Shown: positions 32,645 to 42,134 of the stretch, piece by piece
How positions within the stretch are numbered: the stretch's first letter is position 1
How the letters are laid out: each line of letters opens with the position of its first letter
NCBI GenBank assembly: GCA_046049865.1
Contig: JBJOQO010000007.1
Span: 23,209 to 87,208 of the forward strand
Length of the DNA stretch: 64,000 nt
Direction: 5' to 3'
From: JANPCX01 sp046049865
GTDB lineage: Bacteria; Pseudomonadota; Gammaproteobacteria; Burkholderiales; Burkholderiaceae_C
Translations under genes and position numbers: made by a program
The notes under the pieces: model-generated
What the model saw: the letters and a program-made list of their open reading frames with translations, nothing else
Told to the model about the DNA's origin: nothing
The model's database searches: none

Positions 32645-33337
32645 CTACAGAGTCTGCTGAACCTTGCTCGACGTCGCCATGAATCCCGCGGCAACATGCT
32701 GCATCCGACGCGCTTCCTCCAAGTCTTGGGGCGTGTCAACGTCCAGCAACACGCCTGCATCATCGACCACGACTGCGTGAGCGGGATAACGTGAAACCAA
32801 TCGTTTCGCGCCTTGGTCACCCGTCAGCGCGATCAGTTCTGAATACAGCTCTGCAGCAAACCCGACCGGGTGACCGCGTCGACCCATGTGCTGCGCAAAC
32901 ACCACGGGGTGTTTGCGCAGTTGGCGCGCCACCAGTTGCAGTGTCTGCGGTTGAATCAAGGGCATGTCGGCTGGCAATACCAACCAGCCCGGCGCGTTGT
33001 GACTGGCAGAGACACCCGCCGCGATAGAAAACCCCGTGCCCAAGGGTGATTTGGAAACGCCGTCCATGGCAGGCACCACCACGACATCACGTGCGGCCAC
33101 GTGCTGGCGCACCACCGCCGCCAGTGGCTCCGTCGTGACCACCACCACAGGCAAAAGACTGGCCACAGCGTTGTGCAAAGTGTTTTCCAGCAAAGTCGCG
33201 CCCAGCCATGGCTGCAACAGCTTGTGCCGGTCGCCGCCAAAACGTGTGCTTTGGCCAGCAGCCAGCACAATCAGATGAGGTTGTAAGTTCAAGTGTTTCC
33301 CTGAGTGGGGCGATGCCCTCGTGTGGGCCGCAAGCAT
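32645..33337 (-). CDS. MobA-like nucleotidyltransferase (MocA/CTP- or GTP-type)
   Basis: About 230 residues from ATG 33337; an alternative start lies 11-12 codons upstream and a TTG start nearer the fold is possible. The nucleotide-binding loop is VLAAGQSTRFGGDRHKLL, followed by VVTTEPL, WLVLPADMPLIQPQT with the metal Asp, and GHPVGFAAELYSEL. The arrangement fits molybdenum cofactor cytidylyl/guanylyltransferases of the MocA/MobA group, which usually accompany xanthine-dehydrogenase-type enzymes; none is in the window. The specific nucleotide is unresolved. Confidence 0.8.
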   Translation of the reverse strand: MLAAHTRASPHSGKHLNLQPHLIVLAAGQSTRFGGDRHKLLQPWLGATLLENTLHNAVASLLPVVVVTTEPLAAVVRQHVAARDVVVVPAMDGVSKSPLGTGFSIAAGVSASHNAPGWLVLPADMPLIQPQTLQLVARQLRKHPVVFAQHMGRRGHPVGFAAELYSELIALTGDQGAKRLVSRYPAHAVVVDDAGVLLDVDTPQDLEEARRMQHVAAGFMATSSKVQQTL

Positions 33338-33456
33338 GGCGTCGATACTCAATCGGCAACAGAGGGGCATCACCTAAGGCCTTCCCCGGACAGGGTTGAT
33401 GCGGGTTTCACTCTTGCGCACAACGGAATCACGGCAAACGCGGTGTAATACACCCT

Positions 33457-34107
33457 ATGACGATCACCTCACCCACCTTGGCAGATCTGCGCAAAAGTTA
33501 CGAACGTGCCGCGCTCGACGAAGACGCAAGCAGCGACAACCCCTTGCAACAGTTTCAGCTCTGGTTGCAACAAGCCATAGACGGCCAACTGCCCGAACCC
33601 AACGCGATGACCCTGGCCACCGTGGCCTCCGACGGGCGGCCCTCGACCCGCGTGGTGCTGATCAAAGGGGTGGATGAGCGAGGCCTCGTTTGGTATACGA
33701 ACTACAACAGCCGCAAAGGGCAAGAACTCGCCCTGCAACCCTTTGCAGCGCTGCAGTTTCATTGGGTAGAGCTAGAGCGCGTGGTGCGCATTGAGGGGCG
33801 GGTGGAAAAGGTCAGCGATGGGGAGTCTGACGCGTATTTCGCATCGCGACCTTTGGACTCCAGGCTGGGTGCCTGGGCTTCGCCACAAAGCGAAGTGATT
33901 TCATCCCGCACGGTGCTGGTGACCAACGCGGCTCAAGCGGCCTTGAAACATTTGGGACAACCGCCGCGCCCACCCCACTGGGGCGGCTACCGGTTGACCC
34001 CAGACCGCTGGGAGTTTTGGCAAGGCCGCCCTTCTCGCTTGCACGACAGACTGCGTTACCGCCTCAATGAAGACGGTGGCTGGGTACGCGAACGGTTGGC
34101 ACCCTGA
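33457..34107 (+). CDS. pdxH: Pyridoxamine 5'-phosphate oxidase
   Basis: 216 residues. An FMN enzyme oxidising PNP or PMP to pyridoxal phosphate. The N-terminal LRKSYERAALDEDASSDNPL, NAMTLATVASDGRPSTRVVL, FYTNYNSRKG-like YTNYNSRKGQELA, and C-terminal PHWGGYRLTPDRWEFWQG followed by RLHDRLRY are all present and in order. It is expressed as a single gene; dxs, whose product feeds pyridoxal synthesis, lies elsewhere in the window. Confidence 0.97.
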   Translation: MTITSPTLADLRKSYERAALDEDASSDNPLQQFQLWLQQAIDGQLPEPNAMTLATVASDGRPSTRVVLIKGVDERGLVWYTNYNSRKGQELALQPFAALQFHWVELERVVRIEGRVEKVSDGESDAYFASRPLDSRLGAWASPQSEVISSRTVLVTNAAQAALKHLGQPPRPPHWGGYRLTPDRWEFWQGRPSRLHDRLRYRLNEDGGWVRERLAP

Positions 34108-34122
34108 TCCCCTGAGCCAGAC

Positions 34123-34665
34123 TCAAGCCCCGCTTTTCACCCTCGCCGTAAAAGTTTTGCGAAACTTTTCGACTTTGGGCGCCACGACAAAAGCGCAGTA
34201 GCCTTGGCCTGGGTGGTTGGCGAAATAGTGCTGGTGGTAGTCCTCAGCGCGGCTGTAGTTTTGTAGCGGCAATAGCTCCGTCACAGCACGGCCACCGTGG
34301 TGACTTTGAAGTTCTGCCAGCACCAGACGTGCCGTGGCCTCGTGCTCAGGCAACTGCCAATAAATGCCAGAGCGGTACTGGGTACCGACATCATTGCCCT
34401 GCCGGTTCAAGGTGGTGGGGTCGTGAATGACGAAAAAAATCTCCAGCACCTCACGCAAGCTGATTTGCTGGCTGTCAAAACTCACCCTGACCACTTCGTT
34501 GTGCCCGGTATTGCCGGTGCACACTTGTTCATAACTGGGGTTGTTCACATGCCCATTGCAGTAGCCGGATTCCACAGCGACCACACCCGCCACCTGCTCA
34601 TACACCGCCTCCAAGCACCAGAAACATCCACCGCCCAGGGTGATGTGTTCAACGGTTGTGCTCAT
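34123..34665 (-). CDS. msrA: Peptide-methionine (S)-S-oxide reductase
   Basis: 180 residues. It repairs S-methionine sulfoxide in proteins. The active site is GGGCFWCLEAVY with Cys14 as nucleophile and, unusually prominent, a second Cys three residues later; NPSYEQVCTGNTGHNEVV, IFFVIHDPTTLNRQGND and GTQYRSGIYW are typical. The motif GYCNGHVNNPSYE replaces the commoner GYxGG. It is convergent with pdxH (15 bases between stops). Confidence 0.95.
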   Translation of the reverse strand: MSTTVEHITLGGGCFWCLEAVYEQVAGVVAVESGYCNGHVNNPSYEQVCTGNTGHNEVVRVSFDSQQISLREVLEIFFVIHDPTTLNRQGNDVGTQYRSGIYWQLPEHEATARLVLAELQSHHGGRAVTELLPLQNYSRAEDYHQHYFANHPGQGYCAFVVAPKVEKFRKTFTARVKSGA

Positions 34666-34776
34666 GGTTTTTTCCTTGGTTAGTTCAATCGGGTCGGGTT
34701 TGGTCGTGTTGAGACCGGAAAACTAACAACAGCTCTACCAGGCGATCTGCAAACACTCTGAAGCAAAGACCCGTTG

Positions 34777-35076
34777 CTAGGTGTTGCTGGTGGTCACAGT
34801 GCGAATTCCGTTCTCATCGATGCGGCAACACCACTTCGCAGCCTTCGTCCACGGACCATTGGATGCGGGCCGGTTGCGTTCTGCTACGCCGTCGGCCAAC
34901 AAATACTCTTTTTCACCGTCTGCATAGTGGTTGAATTCGTATACAAAAACTTTGACCCCATCGCTCAGCGTCACTTCGTTTGATTCCGAGTCCAGTACCG
35001 CATCCGATTTTGATAACAAGACCAGGTCAGCTTCAACGAGTTCATTGAAGTCCACACGAATTCTGGGGCGATCCAT
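34777..35076 (-). CDS. Small hypothetical protein
   Basis: 99 residues from ATG 35076, chosen because GGAG lies 7 bases upstream; a GTG five codons earlier is also in frame. No family recognised. It is acidic at the N-terminus (FNELVEADLVLLSKSD), has alternating beta-like segments (VTLSDGVKVFVYEFN) and a Cys pair near the C-terminus. It begins 18 bases after the DUF748 stop on the same strand and is likely co-transcribed. It looks like a real gene by codon use and a consistent start, but function is unknown. Confidence 0.6.
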   Translation of the reverse strand: MDRPRIRVDFNELVEADLVLLSKSDAVLDSESNEVTLSDGVKVFVYEFNHYADGEKEYLLADGVAERNRPASNGPWTKAAKWCCRIDENGIRTVTTSNT

Positions 35077-35094
35077 GCTCACACTCCACACTCA

Positions 35095-38000
35095 TCAACG
35101 GGTTGCAAGGGTCAACTGAACCGAAGGCAGCCAAGCGGCATCGTCTTCGCCGGACACCCTCAGCTTGGGCGCTGCCAAGAATAAGCGGTCACTCCCTACC
35201 CCTTTGTCCGCCAAGGTTTGCCTCACCGCCAAACCACGCTGCAGGGCGAGCTCACGCATGGCTTCAACACTGACCCGAACATGACCCTGTAGCAAGGACT
35301 CCATCTCAGGGACAGGAATGTCTTTGATCAAACCCAAGGCATTGCGCGGTTTGCCTGGCATATCGGTTTGACGGTAGACGCGGCGCAGCAAGGCCGCGCG
35401 ATCTTCTGGACTGAGCGGCGGCAATACCTCGGGTGTGCTGCCTGCGCGTGCCAACTCGCGCTTTTGTTCAGCCACTACTTGAGCCTGCACCGCTGCTTGG
35501 GCAAACGCATCCCGCTCTGATGTGGGATCAGCTGCCCCTGACACGGTCATTCGCAAAGAAGGGCGATCCAAGAGCGCCTGACCGACTTTGCTGATTGCAG
35601 CCTGGCCCTTTTCGCTCACCACGGCCGTTCCGGGTACAAACTCGACCACACTCAAGTCCGTGCTGCCACCACCTGCCAGCAGTGAAAACGGCGCAGTCAG
35701 CGCTTTGCCTATCAGGTTCAGGATGATCTTCCAAATGATGCCGCCGACGCTGAACTGAGGGTCTTGTATAGAGCCCGACACAGGCAGGTTGATGTCGATC
35801 ACGCCGTTCCTGTCTTTGAGCAGGGCCACCGCCAACAGCACCGGCAACTTGGTGGCCGTCGGACTGTCCACTTTTTCGCCAAAGGTCAGCTGGTTCAAGA
35901 TGAGTTGGTTGTTGGCCTCCAGGCGACCACTCGGGTCTATCTTGTACTGCAACTCCAAGCTGAGTTTGCCCCGCTCAATGGCATAACCCGCGTATTTGCC
36001 GGCGTAGGCCGTGAGCGGTGCCAGTTCGAGATCGGTGGCCTTGGCATTGATGTCTAGCGCCAAAGGCTCCACCATCGGATTGACTTGGCCAGCGATGTCG
36101 AGCAAGGCGGTTCCCGCTGCCCGCCCCTTCAGCGTGATAGGTGCCATGTCGCGGGAGTCCGATCGCACTGCCCCCAAACTGCCGTTCAGCTCGGTGAGCT
36201 TCGCGCTGTAGTTTGGCCGTATGAAGCGGTCGGTGAAATCCACCGTCGCGTTGACCACCTTCACACCACCCAGTACAAAACGCAGCGGCAAGCCATCGGC
36301 TGCTTTGGGAGTCGCTGCAGCATCAGAAGCCGAGGGGGTTGCGGCGGGCACCTGTGCAACATCCGCAGAGACACGTGGTGGTGACGCGCCGTCGGCTGTT
36401 GGCGCTGCCACGTCACGCAAGTTAAAGCTGCCCTTTTCCGTGATCACCAAACGCGATACCAGACCGGTGAGATCGGCTTGCGCCACCTCAATGTCCGGCT
36501 TGCCTCCCGGCACCAAACGAAAACGCACGCCGTCCAGCAACAAGCGCTGCCAACTGATCAAAGGCGTACCCAGCGTCTCGTCGTCTTGGCTGGCTGCATC
36601 AGGCCAATCCAAGACTTCCAGATTGGCAACAGCCAGCTGGCCGCTGGCTTGCACTTCCAAGCCGGTCGGCTTTTGAGCCAGGTTGAAATCTCCAGTCAAC
36701 GCCAGGTCGGCACGCCGCAGATCCACAGGTACAGCCTTCGCGGCGTAAGGGGCGAAAACATGCACAGGAAAACGCTCGGTTTTGATCGAGCCCTTGGCTT
36801 GCAACGGCTCTACATTGAGCGTGGCTTGGCTGCTGAATACGGCCCAGTTCGCCAACGAGCGCGAATTGCGGTCACCGGCGTGAACACCATCATTGATACG
36901 TGCGTCAACCTGAACTCGTACCGGTTTGTTGAGACGACCGTCTTGCCAAACAACATCACGCAGCGCAAATTGCAAACCACGCGCTTGCAACTCCACCACG
37001 CGTTTTTCGGCGGCTGCTGCATCCACCCAATCGAGCTCTCCACCCTTGACCTGAAACTGCGCCAATTGAAGTTGCCAAGGTGGTTCGGTCGTGGTGGCCG
37101 CTTGCCTTATCGCACTCTTTTTATCCGTCGGTGCTGCGCTTTTTTGAACCAACCACTTTTCGGCGTTCCACACACCCCACTTGTCGCGAGCCAATGTCGT
37201 TTTGGGCTGGCTCAGAACGACGTTATCCAAGTTGACGCGGCGCGTGCTGCTGTCAGCCGCTACACCCGTGAACGACAATTCCCTGAACGCCAACAGCGTC
37301 GGCCCCGCAGAAGGTGCACGCGCGATCTTGTTGCCAGCAGCGGGTGCGGTCAAACGCAAATCCGAGACGGTCACCTCACCCTGACTGACCGACCAATTGA
37401 CCGGGGCATCGCCGCCCTCAAGAGGGGCCTGGCCCTTGACCCGCGCTTTGGCCGAGACGCGAGCAGCCAGGCGCGGCTGCAATACCTGGTTCAGGTAGGG
37501 GGCCAATGGTTGCAAAAGCAGGTCTTGTATCTCCAGACCCCCATCGAACTCGGTCCCCAGCAAACGCCCATTCATTCGAAAGCTTCCTTGCAAATCACTG
37601 CTTCCAACGGGGCCCGCATCGCTGTAAAGACCGGCCACGGCGCGGACATCGGTCGCTGGTAGGTTGGCGGATGAGCCTGCTGCAGCCGCACCTGGCGCGG
37701 CAACGCTTGGCCAAGCCCAAGCGCCCACTGCGACTTCGGGCACTCGAATCTGCAAACGAGCTGCAGGCTTGACCGCACCATCGCCGATATGCAGCACACT
37801 GTCCTTCAGTGCCACGGACTTCAAACTGAACTGCCATTTGTTTTGCGCTTTTGATCCGGCGGCCTCCGTTTTTAATGCGGGTACGGCTGCCTGCCCTGCC
37901 ACTCGGGGCTGCTGTTGATCAAGAAAATTCCAATTCCATGGCCCGGCCCCCTGCCTGGACAAGTTCACGATCAAACCGTCCATGTCCATCGGTCCAAGAC

Positions 38001-38925
38001 GGACCAAGCCGACCAGCGGCTGAATGTCCAACAGGTTCATGGCGGCGTTTTGCCATGCAAGCAGCGGTGCGGCCGAGGCGTCGGTCAATGCGATATTTTT
38101 TGTTTTCAACTCACCACTGAGCTGCATGCGGGGCGAGGCATCCACAGGCATGTCCAACTGGAGCGTCAGCTTCGCCTGCAACTCACCCGTTTTCAATCGC
38201 ACCGGCAGGTGACTCGGAGCGTAGCCCGCGTAGTGAGTCAAGTCTGTGGGGTCCAGATGCAGTTCAATCACCGCGTGGCGCTGCTTGGCAAATGGCACCG
38301 CCTGGGCACCGCTGTCAAAAGCGCTGCCGTTGAGCAAAAACTGTAAACGTGGTTCTACCTTGATGTCGACTTGGGTCGGGATATTCGACAAAAAGGGCAA
38401 AGTCAGGCGGACGTCTTTGACGTGGTGATTTCGTTTGACCGGCAGGTCGTCGAATTCAATTTCGCCACCCAAAAGCTGCAAGTTGTAAAGCGCAAAACGA
38501 GCGGGTTCGGACGAGGGCTGCGGGCTGGGCTTGGAGAACTTCTCCAGCAAATCGTCAATGTCGTAACGTCCATCAGCGATCCGCGTCAATCGCAACTTGG
38601 GCGCGCGCACCACTGCAGCAGACACCACGGGCGCGCGCTCCCAAACGGAGCGCAGATCGGCATCAACTTCCACCTCGTCAACCGTGAGCACGGGTTGGTC
38701 ACCAGGGGATGTGCCCCCCACACGAACACCGCGAAGTTCGACAGCGAGAGCCCATGGTCGAAACACCAGATGGTCAACTCGAACCTCTCGACCCAGCGCC
38801 ACACTGGCCTGTTTTTCAATTTCAGGTTTTAGCCACCAAGGCAACGCCAGCCACAAGGCCGCGCAAACACCGGCCCACGCCAGCAACAACCAAGCTATTC
38901 GACGAAACCACTTCTTCAAGAGCAT
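35095..38925 (-). CDS. Giant DUF748/AsmA-like envelope protein
   Basis: 1276 residues. One N-terminal membrane span (about 8-30, IAWLLLAWAGVCAALWLALP) anchors a very long periplasmic part. The N-terminal third has AsmA-like segments (ALGREVRVDHLVFRPWALAVELRGV). The middle holds repeated LQLAQFQVKGGELDWVD-type strands, and the C-terminal part has the conserved DUF748 section (NGVIDINLPVSGSIQDPQFSVGGIIWKII) and a final OmpA-like stretch (VEFVPGTAVVSEKGQAAISKV). AsmA-like proteins form long beta-grooves linking the two membranes and are implicated in phospholipid transport; that role is inferred here. Confidence 0.88.
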   Translation of the reverse strand: MLLKKWFRRIAWLLLAWAGVCAALWLALPWWLKPEIEKQASVALGREVRVDHLVFRPWALAVELRGVRVGGTSPGDQPVLTVDEVEVDADLRSVWERAPVVSAAVVRAPKLRLTRIADGRYDIDDLLEKFSKPSPQPSSEPARFALYNLQLLGGEIEFDDLPVKRNHHVKDVRLTLPFLSNIPTQVDIKVEPRLQFLLNGSAFDSGAQAVPFAKQRHAVIELHLDPTDLTHYAGYAPSHLPVRLKTGELQAKLTLQLDMPVDASPRMQLSGELKTKNIALTDASAAPLLAWQNAAMNLLDIQPLVGLVRLGPMDMDGLIVNLSRQGAGPWNWNFLDQQQPRVAGQAAVPALKTEAAGSKAQNKWQFSLKSVALKDSVLHIGDGAVKPAARLQIRVPEVAVGAWAWPSVAAPGAAAAGSSANLPATDVRAVAGLYSDAGPVGSSDLQGSFRMNGRLLGTEFDGGLEIQDLLLQPLAPYLNQVLQPRLAARVSAKARVKGQAPLEGGDAPVNWSVSQGEVTVSDLRLTAPAAGNKIARAPSAGPTLLAFRELSFTGVAADSSTRRVNLDNVVLSQPKTTLARDKWGVWNAEKWLVQKSAAPTDKKSAIRQAATTTEPPWQLQLAQFQVKGGELDWVDAAAAEKRVVELQARGLQFALRDVVWQDGRLNKPVRVQVDARINDGVHAGDRNSRSLANWAVFSSQATLNVEPLQAKGSIKTERFPVHVFAPYAAKAVPVDLRRADLALTGDFNLAQKPTGLEVQASGQLAVANLEVLDWPDAASQDDETLGTPLISWQRLLLDGVRFRLVPGGKPDIEVAQADLTGLVSRLVITEKGSFNLRDVAAPTADGASPPRVSADVAQVPAATPSASDAAATPKAADGLPLRFVLGGVKVVNATVDFTDRFIRPNYSAKLTELNGSLGAVRSDSRDMAPITLKGRAAGTALLDIAGQVNPMVEPLALDINAKATDLELAPLTAYAGKYAGYAIERGKLSLELQYKIDPSGRLEANNQLILNQLTFGEKVDSPTATKLPVLLAVALLKDRNGVIDINLPVSGSIQDPQFSVGGIIWKIILNLIGKALTAPFSLLAGGGSTDLSVVEFVPGTAVVSEKGQAAISKVGQALLDRPSLRMTVSGAADPTSERDAFAQAAVQAQVVAEQKRELARAGSTPEVLPPLSPEDRAALLRRVYRQTDMPGKPRNALGLIKDIPVPEMESLLQGHVRVSVEAMRELALQRGLAVRQTLADKGVGSDRLFLAAPKLRVSGEDDAAWLPSVQLTLATR

Positions 38926-39045
38926 GCCATCTCACTTTCTGCCCCAAGGAGCTCTACCGAGCGTCACTCGGTTTGTCCGGCAAAATCCCTGTTGGCCGAA
39001 TCAGCCCCAATCAGGTCTATTCATCAACCGTCAGCGAACCCAACC

Positions 39046-39864
39046 ATGAACAGTCTCTTCACGATGCTAGGCATTGAGTCTTGGAAACCATTCCTGGTGG
39101 CATTGATGCTACCGCCTGTTCCCTTCCTGCTGATGGCACTCGTGGGCGCCCGCTTGATATTGCCCCGCCGCGGCTTGGGATGGTTGGTCATTTTGTTGAG
39201 TGTTGCAGGGCTTTGGTTCAGTGCTTGCGGTGGCACCGCGCACTTGCTCGAGACATTTGTTGTCAAAGAACCGCCCGCCTTAACGCGGGACCGCATCGGC
39301 GAGATCAAGTCCCAGCAGCGAGGAGACGGTAAGAATGCCACCTCCGCCATTGTGATTTTGGGTGCCGGAAAAGAGAGCTTTGCGCCGGAGTACGGTGTCT
39401 CCAATTTGTCCGCAGGCTCTTTAGAAAGACTGCGGTATGGCTTGTGGTTGTCGCGAGAAACTGGTCTGCCAGTGGCCTTCAGCGGCGGGCCAGGTTGGTC
39501 GCAGAATGACGGCGCAGCCGAAGCGGACATTGCCAATCGCATCGCGAGCCAGGAGTTCAGCCGCCCAATTCGGTGGGTTGAATCTCAGTCGAGAGATACG
39601 CGAACCAATGCGGCGGCGAGTGTCAGCTTACTCAAAGCATCGGGGATCAAACACATTTTGGTGGTCACCCATGGCTGGCACATGCCCAGGGCCATCGCCG
39701 CATTTGAACAAAGCGGCCTAGGCACGATCACGATGGAAGCTGCCCCGATGGGACTGGCACAACGGGTGAACCGTCCAGAACTTGATTGGCTGCCGAGTGT
39801 GTATGGTTTTTCTCGGGTACACCACGCGCTTCGAGAAGCCGCCGCCAAATTCTTTGGCGCTTGA
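39046..39864 (+). CDS. YdcF/SanA-family membrane protein (DUF218)
   Basis: 272 residues from ATG 39046. Two N-terminal membrane spans (about 14-38 and 46-66) precede a DUF218 domain: AIVILGAGKESFAPEYG, ERLRYGLWLSRETGLPVAFSGG, ESQSRDTRTNAAASVSLL and ILVVTHGWHMPRA. The pattern matches the ElyC/YdcF type, linked in E. coli to envelope polysaccharide and peptidoglycan precursor metabolism; the exact role is unknown. It diverges from the DUF748 gene with 120 bases between starts and ends 22 bases before a tRNA gene on the other strand. Confidence 0.88.
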   Translation: MNSLFTMLGIESWKPFLVALMLPPVPFLLMALVGARLILPRRGLGWLVILLSVAGLWFSACGGTAHLLETFVVKEPPALTRDRIGEIKSQQRGDGKNATSAIVILGAGKESFAPEYGVSNLSAGSLERLRYGLWLSRETGLPVAFSGGPGWSQNDGAAEADIANRIASQEFSRPIRWVESQSRDTRTNAAASVSLLKASGIKHILVVTHGWHMPRAIAAFEQSGLGTITMEAAPMGLAQRVNRPELDWLPSVYGFSRVHHALREAAAKFFGA

Positions 39865-39885
39865 GATGTCCACAGCGAGAAATTC

Positions 39886-39961
39886 TGGTGGGCCCTGACA
39901 GATTCGAACTGTCGACCTACGGATTAAGAGTCCGCTGCTCTACCAACTGAGCTAAGAGCCC
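39886..39961 (-). tRNA. tRNA-Lys (anticodon CTT)
   Basis: On the minus strand a complete 76-nt cloverleaf including an encoded CCA. The acceptor stem is GGGCTCT pairing with AGGGCCC (two G-U pairs), the D arm is TAGCTCAGTTGGTAGAGCA, the anticodon loop is CTCTTAA giving CTT, and the T arm is GACAG-TTCGAAT-CTGTC. It lies 58 bases downstream of a second tRNA-Lys. Confidence 0.97.
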
Positions 39962-40019
39962 CGGCAAACTGTCTGTACTGATGTGCAGTGGCCTGAGGCA
40001 CAGCGAGCAGCATGTTGAA

Positions 40020-40095
40020 TGGTGGGTCGTGCGTGACTCGAACACGCGACCAACGGATTAAAAGTCCGCTGCTCTACCGACTGAGCTAACGACCC
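40020..40095 (-). tRNA. tRNA-Lys (anticodon TTT)
   Basis: A 76-nt minus-strand cloverleaf with encoded CCA: acceptor GGGTCGT/ACGACCC, D arm TAGCTCAGTCGGTAGAGCA, anticodon loop CTTTTAA giving TTT, T arm CGTGT-TCGAGTC-ACGCA. It is the promoter-proximal member of a two-gene tRNA-Lys cluster. Confidence 0.97.
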
Positions 40096-40157
40096 CCTCA
40101 CATACCTTTTTACCTACTCACCTGCCGCAAACATCACATGTCAGCGACAAGCCTAAG

Positions 40158-40163
40158 ATTATA
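40158..40163 (-). promoter_or_regulatory. Promoter (-10) of the tRNA-Lys pair
   Basis: A perfect TATAAT on the minus strand, 62 bases before the first tRNA-Lys. The -35 is poor (TTCCGT or neighbours at 16-18 bases spacing). The GC-rich stretch just before the hexamer (TTTCGGGC) is noted without interpretation. Confidence 0.5.
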
Positions 40164-40204
40164 GCCCGAAATAGACGCACTACGGAAGAGTCTGTCACGG
40201 TCTT

Positions 40205-40996
40205 TCACTTCCCCAGCAGCCCCAAACGGAGAGCTTCCTGGGCTGCAACCATTCCGAATGTTGCCGTCACCATGACACTGGAGCCATAGCCATGGCAGTT
40301 CAGGCTGCCATCACTGCTGCCGGGCAAATCACAGTTGCCAGTTGGCAGGTTGACCGCTTCCTTGGAAAAAATGCAGCGCAAACCCAATGGGGTTGGTTTT
40401 TTTGATGCCATGACGTTCGGGGCAACATCGTCCCGGCTGCTGCGACGCAAACGCTGACGCAGCGAGGCCAGCAAACGATCGTGGGTCACCTCGCTCAGGT
40501 CGGCAACCTGCACCTGATGGGCAAACTGTTTGCCTCCCGCTGCACCCACCGTCACCAGATGAGCTGGTGAATCGTGCCGCATGGCCCAGCGCGCCATGGT
40601 CCACTTAGCGGCCACTTGGTCGCAAGCGTCAATCACCACATCAACAGCCTCGGGCAACAACGTCGGCCAGTTGTATTCGTCGACAAACTCCTCCACACCA
40701 TGCACAGCACAGCCGGGGTGGATGTCAGCGATACGACTGACCAAAGCCTGCACCTTGGACTGCCCCATCGTGGCACCAAGTGCTTGCACCTGGCGGTTGA
40801 TGTTGGACTCCGCGACGTGGTCCAAATCAATCAAAGTCAAGGAGGCCACACCGCAACGCGCCAAGGCTTCAACCGCCCAAGAACCGACACCGCCCAGACC
40901 AACCACGGCGATGCGCAGCTTGCGCAAACGTTCGTATTGAACGTCGCCATAGAGCCTGCGCAAACCACCAAAGCGGCGCTCTAAGTCAGCGGACAT
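40205..40996 (-). CDS. tcdA: tRNA threonylcarbamoyladenosine dehydratase
   Basis: 263 residues from ATG 40996; the preceding TTG is in frame but unneeded. ThiF/E1-like fold: VVGLGGVGSWAVEALARCGV is the ATP-binding Gly-rich loop, LIDLDHVAESNINRQ carries the adenylation residues, and VIDACDQVAAKWTM follows. TcdA cyclises t6A37 of tRNA to ct6A in the cytoplasm, with a sulfur-relay partner in some bacteria. The start overlaps the stop of the YeeE/YedE gene by one base (TGATG), so the two are translationally coupled. Confidence 0.93.
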   Translation of the reverse strand: MSADLERRFGGLRRLYGDVQYERLRKLRIAVVGLGGVGSWAVEALARCGVASLTLIDLDHVAESNINRQVQALGATMGQSKVQALVSRIADIHPGCAVHGVEEFVDEYNWPTLLPEAVDVVIDACDQVAAKWTMARWAMRHDSPAHLVTVGAAGGKQFAHQVQVADLSEVTHDRLLASLRQRLRRSSRDDVAPNVMASKKPTPLGLRCIFSKEAVNLPTGNCDLPGSSDGSLNCHGYGSSVMVTATFGMVAAQEALRLGLLGK

Positions 40997-42114
40997 CAAA
41001 GGGATCGCTCAATTCGCCAACGCTGCCAGCGCAGTGCCGTCCACGCGCCCAACATGATGCCGAACAAGGCCGTGAAACTGCCCAGGCTCAATGTTGAAAC
41101 ACCCGACAAACCTTGGCCCACGGTGCAGCCCATGGCGGTTACGCCGCCAACGCCCATGAGCAAGGCGCCCAGCAAGTGGGAGGCCAAGTCGTCCACACCG
41201 CGAAAAGCTTCCCAGCGAAAGCTGCGTGAGGTCAGCGCGGAAACCCATGAACCCAGCACGACCCCCAGCACGCTGACGATGCCAATGGTCAGCACGCGGG
41301 CGCTATCGCTGAAAAAAAGCAACCAGTCCAGGCTGTAGGCCACAGGTGCAACAAAACTCAAGGCCTCCAGACGTTTGGAGTTGGTGGCCAAGAAAGCCTC
41401 TTCCAATGTGCTGGGGTCTTCAGGCAAATAACCCAACCGACCGGAAATCCACCAGGCGAGCACCACCAGCGTCCCCACCAAAGCACCATAACCCCACACG
41501 CCAGTTTCACGCCCCTGCGGAGAAGCCCAAACCCAAAGCATCAACCCGATTGCCACAGCCAGCGCCAGGGCAGCCGCCCACTGCGCTCGACTCAACCCCC
41601 CCCATATGGCCAACAGCGATGGCAGGTCTTGCCCTGTGGGCAGAACCACAGCAATGCGGTCCACCGTTTCCGTGCGCAGCACCCCGGTGATGCCGCGCAA
41701 CGTGGCGTAGGCAGCCAAGCCCATCACCAGAAAAACCACCAAAGACTTGAGGTTGCCACCGCCGATGCGCACCAGGGTTTTGAGACCGCACCCCGACGCA
41801 ATCACCATGCCAAAACCAAACATCAGGCCACCGCCCAAAGCAGACAACCAAAGCCAGCGGGTGCCACCGTAGAGGGATTTGGACGCGTCCACCCAACCCC
41901 ACCACGACATGATTCCAAAACCCAAAATAGCCACCGCCATGGCGGCCACCCACATGCGCATGCGGGACCAATCGCCCATGTTGGCGATGTCACCGAGCGC
42001 ACCCATGGTGCAAAAGTGGGAACGCTGCGCAACCAGCCCGAGCACAAAAGACAGTGCCAAGCTGGCCCACAGCACCTGTTGGGTGATCGCAGCGATATCA
42101 GGGACGTTGTTCAT
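40996..42114 (-). CDS. YeeE/YedE-family transporter (thiosulfate uptake type)
   Basis: 372 residues with about nine or ten membrane spans. The signature Cys-containing turns are present: SHFCTMGALGD, ASGCGLKTLVRIGGGN, and MGCTVGQGLSG. Members (TsuA, YedE) take up thiosulfate or other sulfur species through conserved cysteines. A fused two-repeat form of this length is common in betaproteobacteria. It is coupled to tcdA and separated from cpoB by 20 bases, so it may be read from the tol-pal end. Confidence 0.9.
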   Translation of the reverse strand: MNNVPDIAAITQQVLWASLALSFVLGLVAQRSHFCTMGALGDIANMGDWSRMRMWVAAMAVAILGFGIMSWWGWVDASKSLYGGTRWLWLSALGGGLMFGFGMVIASGCGLKTLVRIGGGNLKSLVVFLVMGLAAYATLRGITGVLRTETVDRIAVVLPTGQDLPSLLAIWGGLSRAQWAAALALAVAIGLMLWVWASPQGRETGVWGYGALVGTLVVLAWWISGRLGYLPEDPSTLEEAFLATNSKRLEALSFVAPVAYSLDWLLFFSDSARVLTIGIVSVLGVVLGSWVSALTSRSFRWEAFRGVDDLASHLLGALLMGVGGVTAMGCTVGQGLSGVSTLSLGSFTALFGIMLGAWTALRWQRWRIERSL

Positions 42115-42134
42115 CCCCGAATTTTAAGGGCCCG

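Noticed and set aside
36478..37662. 394-codon plus-strand frame inside the DUF748 gene
   Set aside because: It is antisense to an uninterrupted 1276-codon gene with family motifs on both sides; no start signal or recognisable protein.
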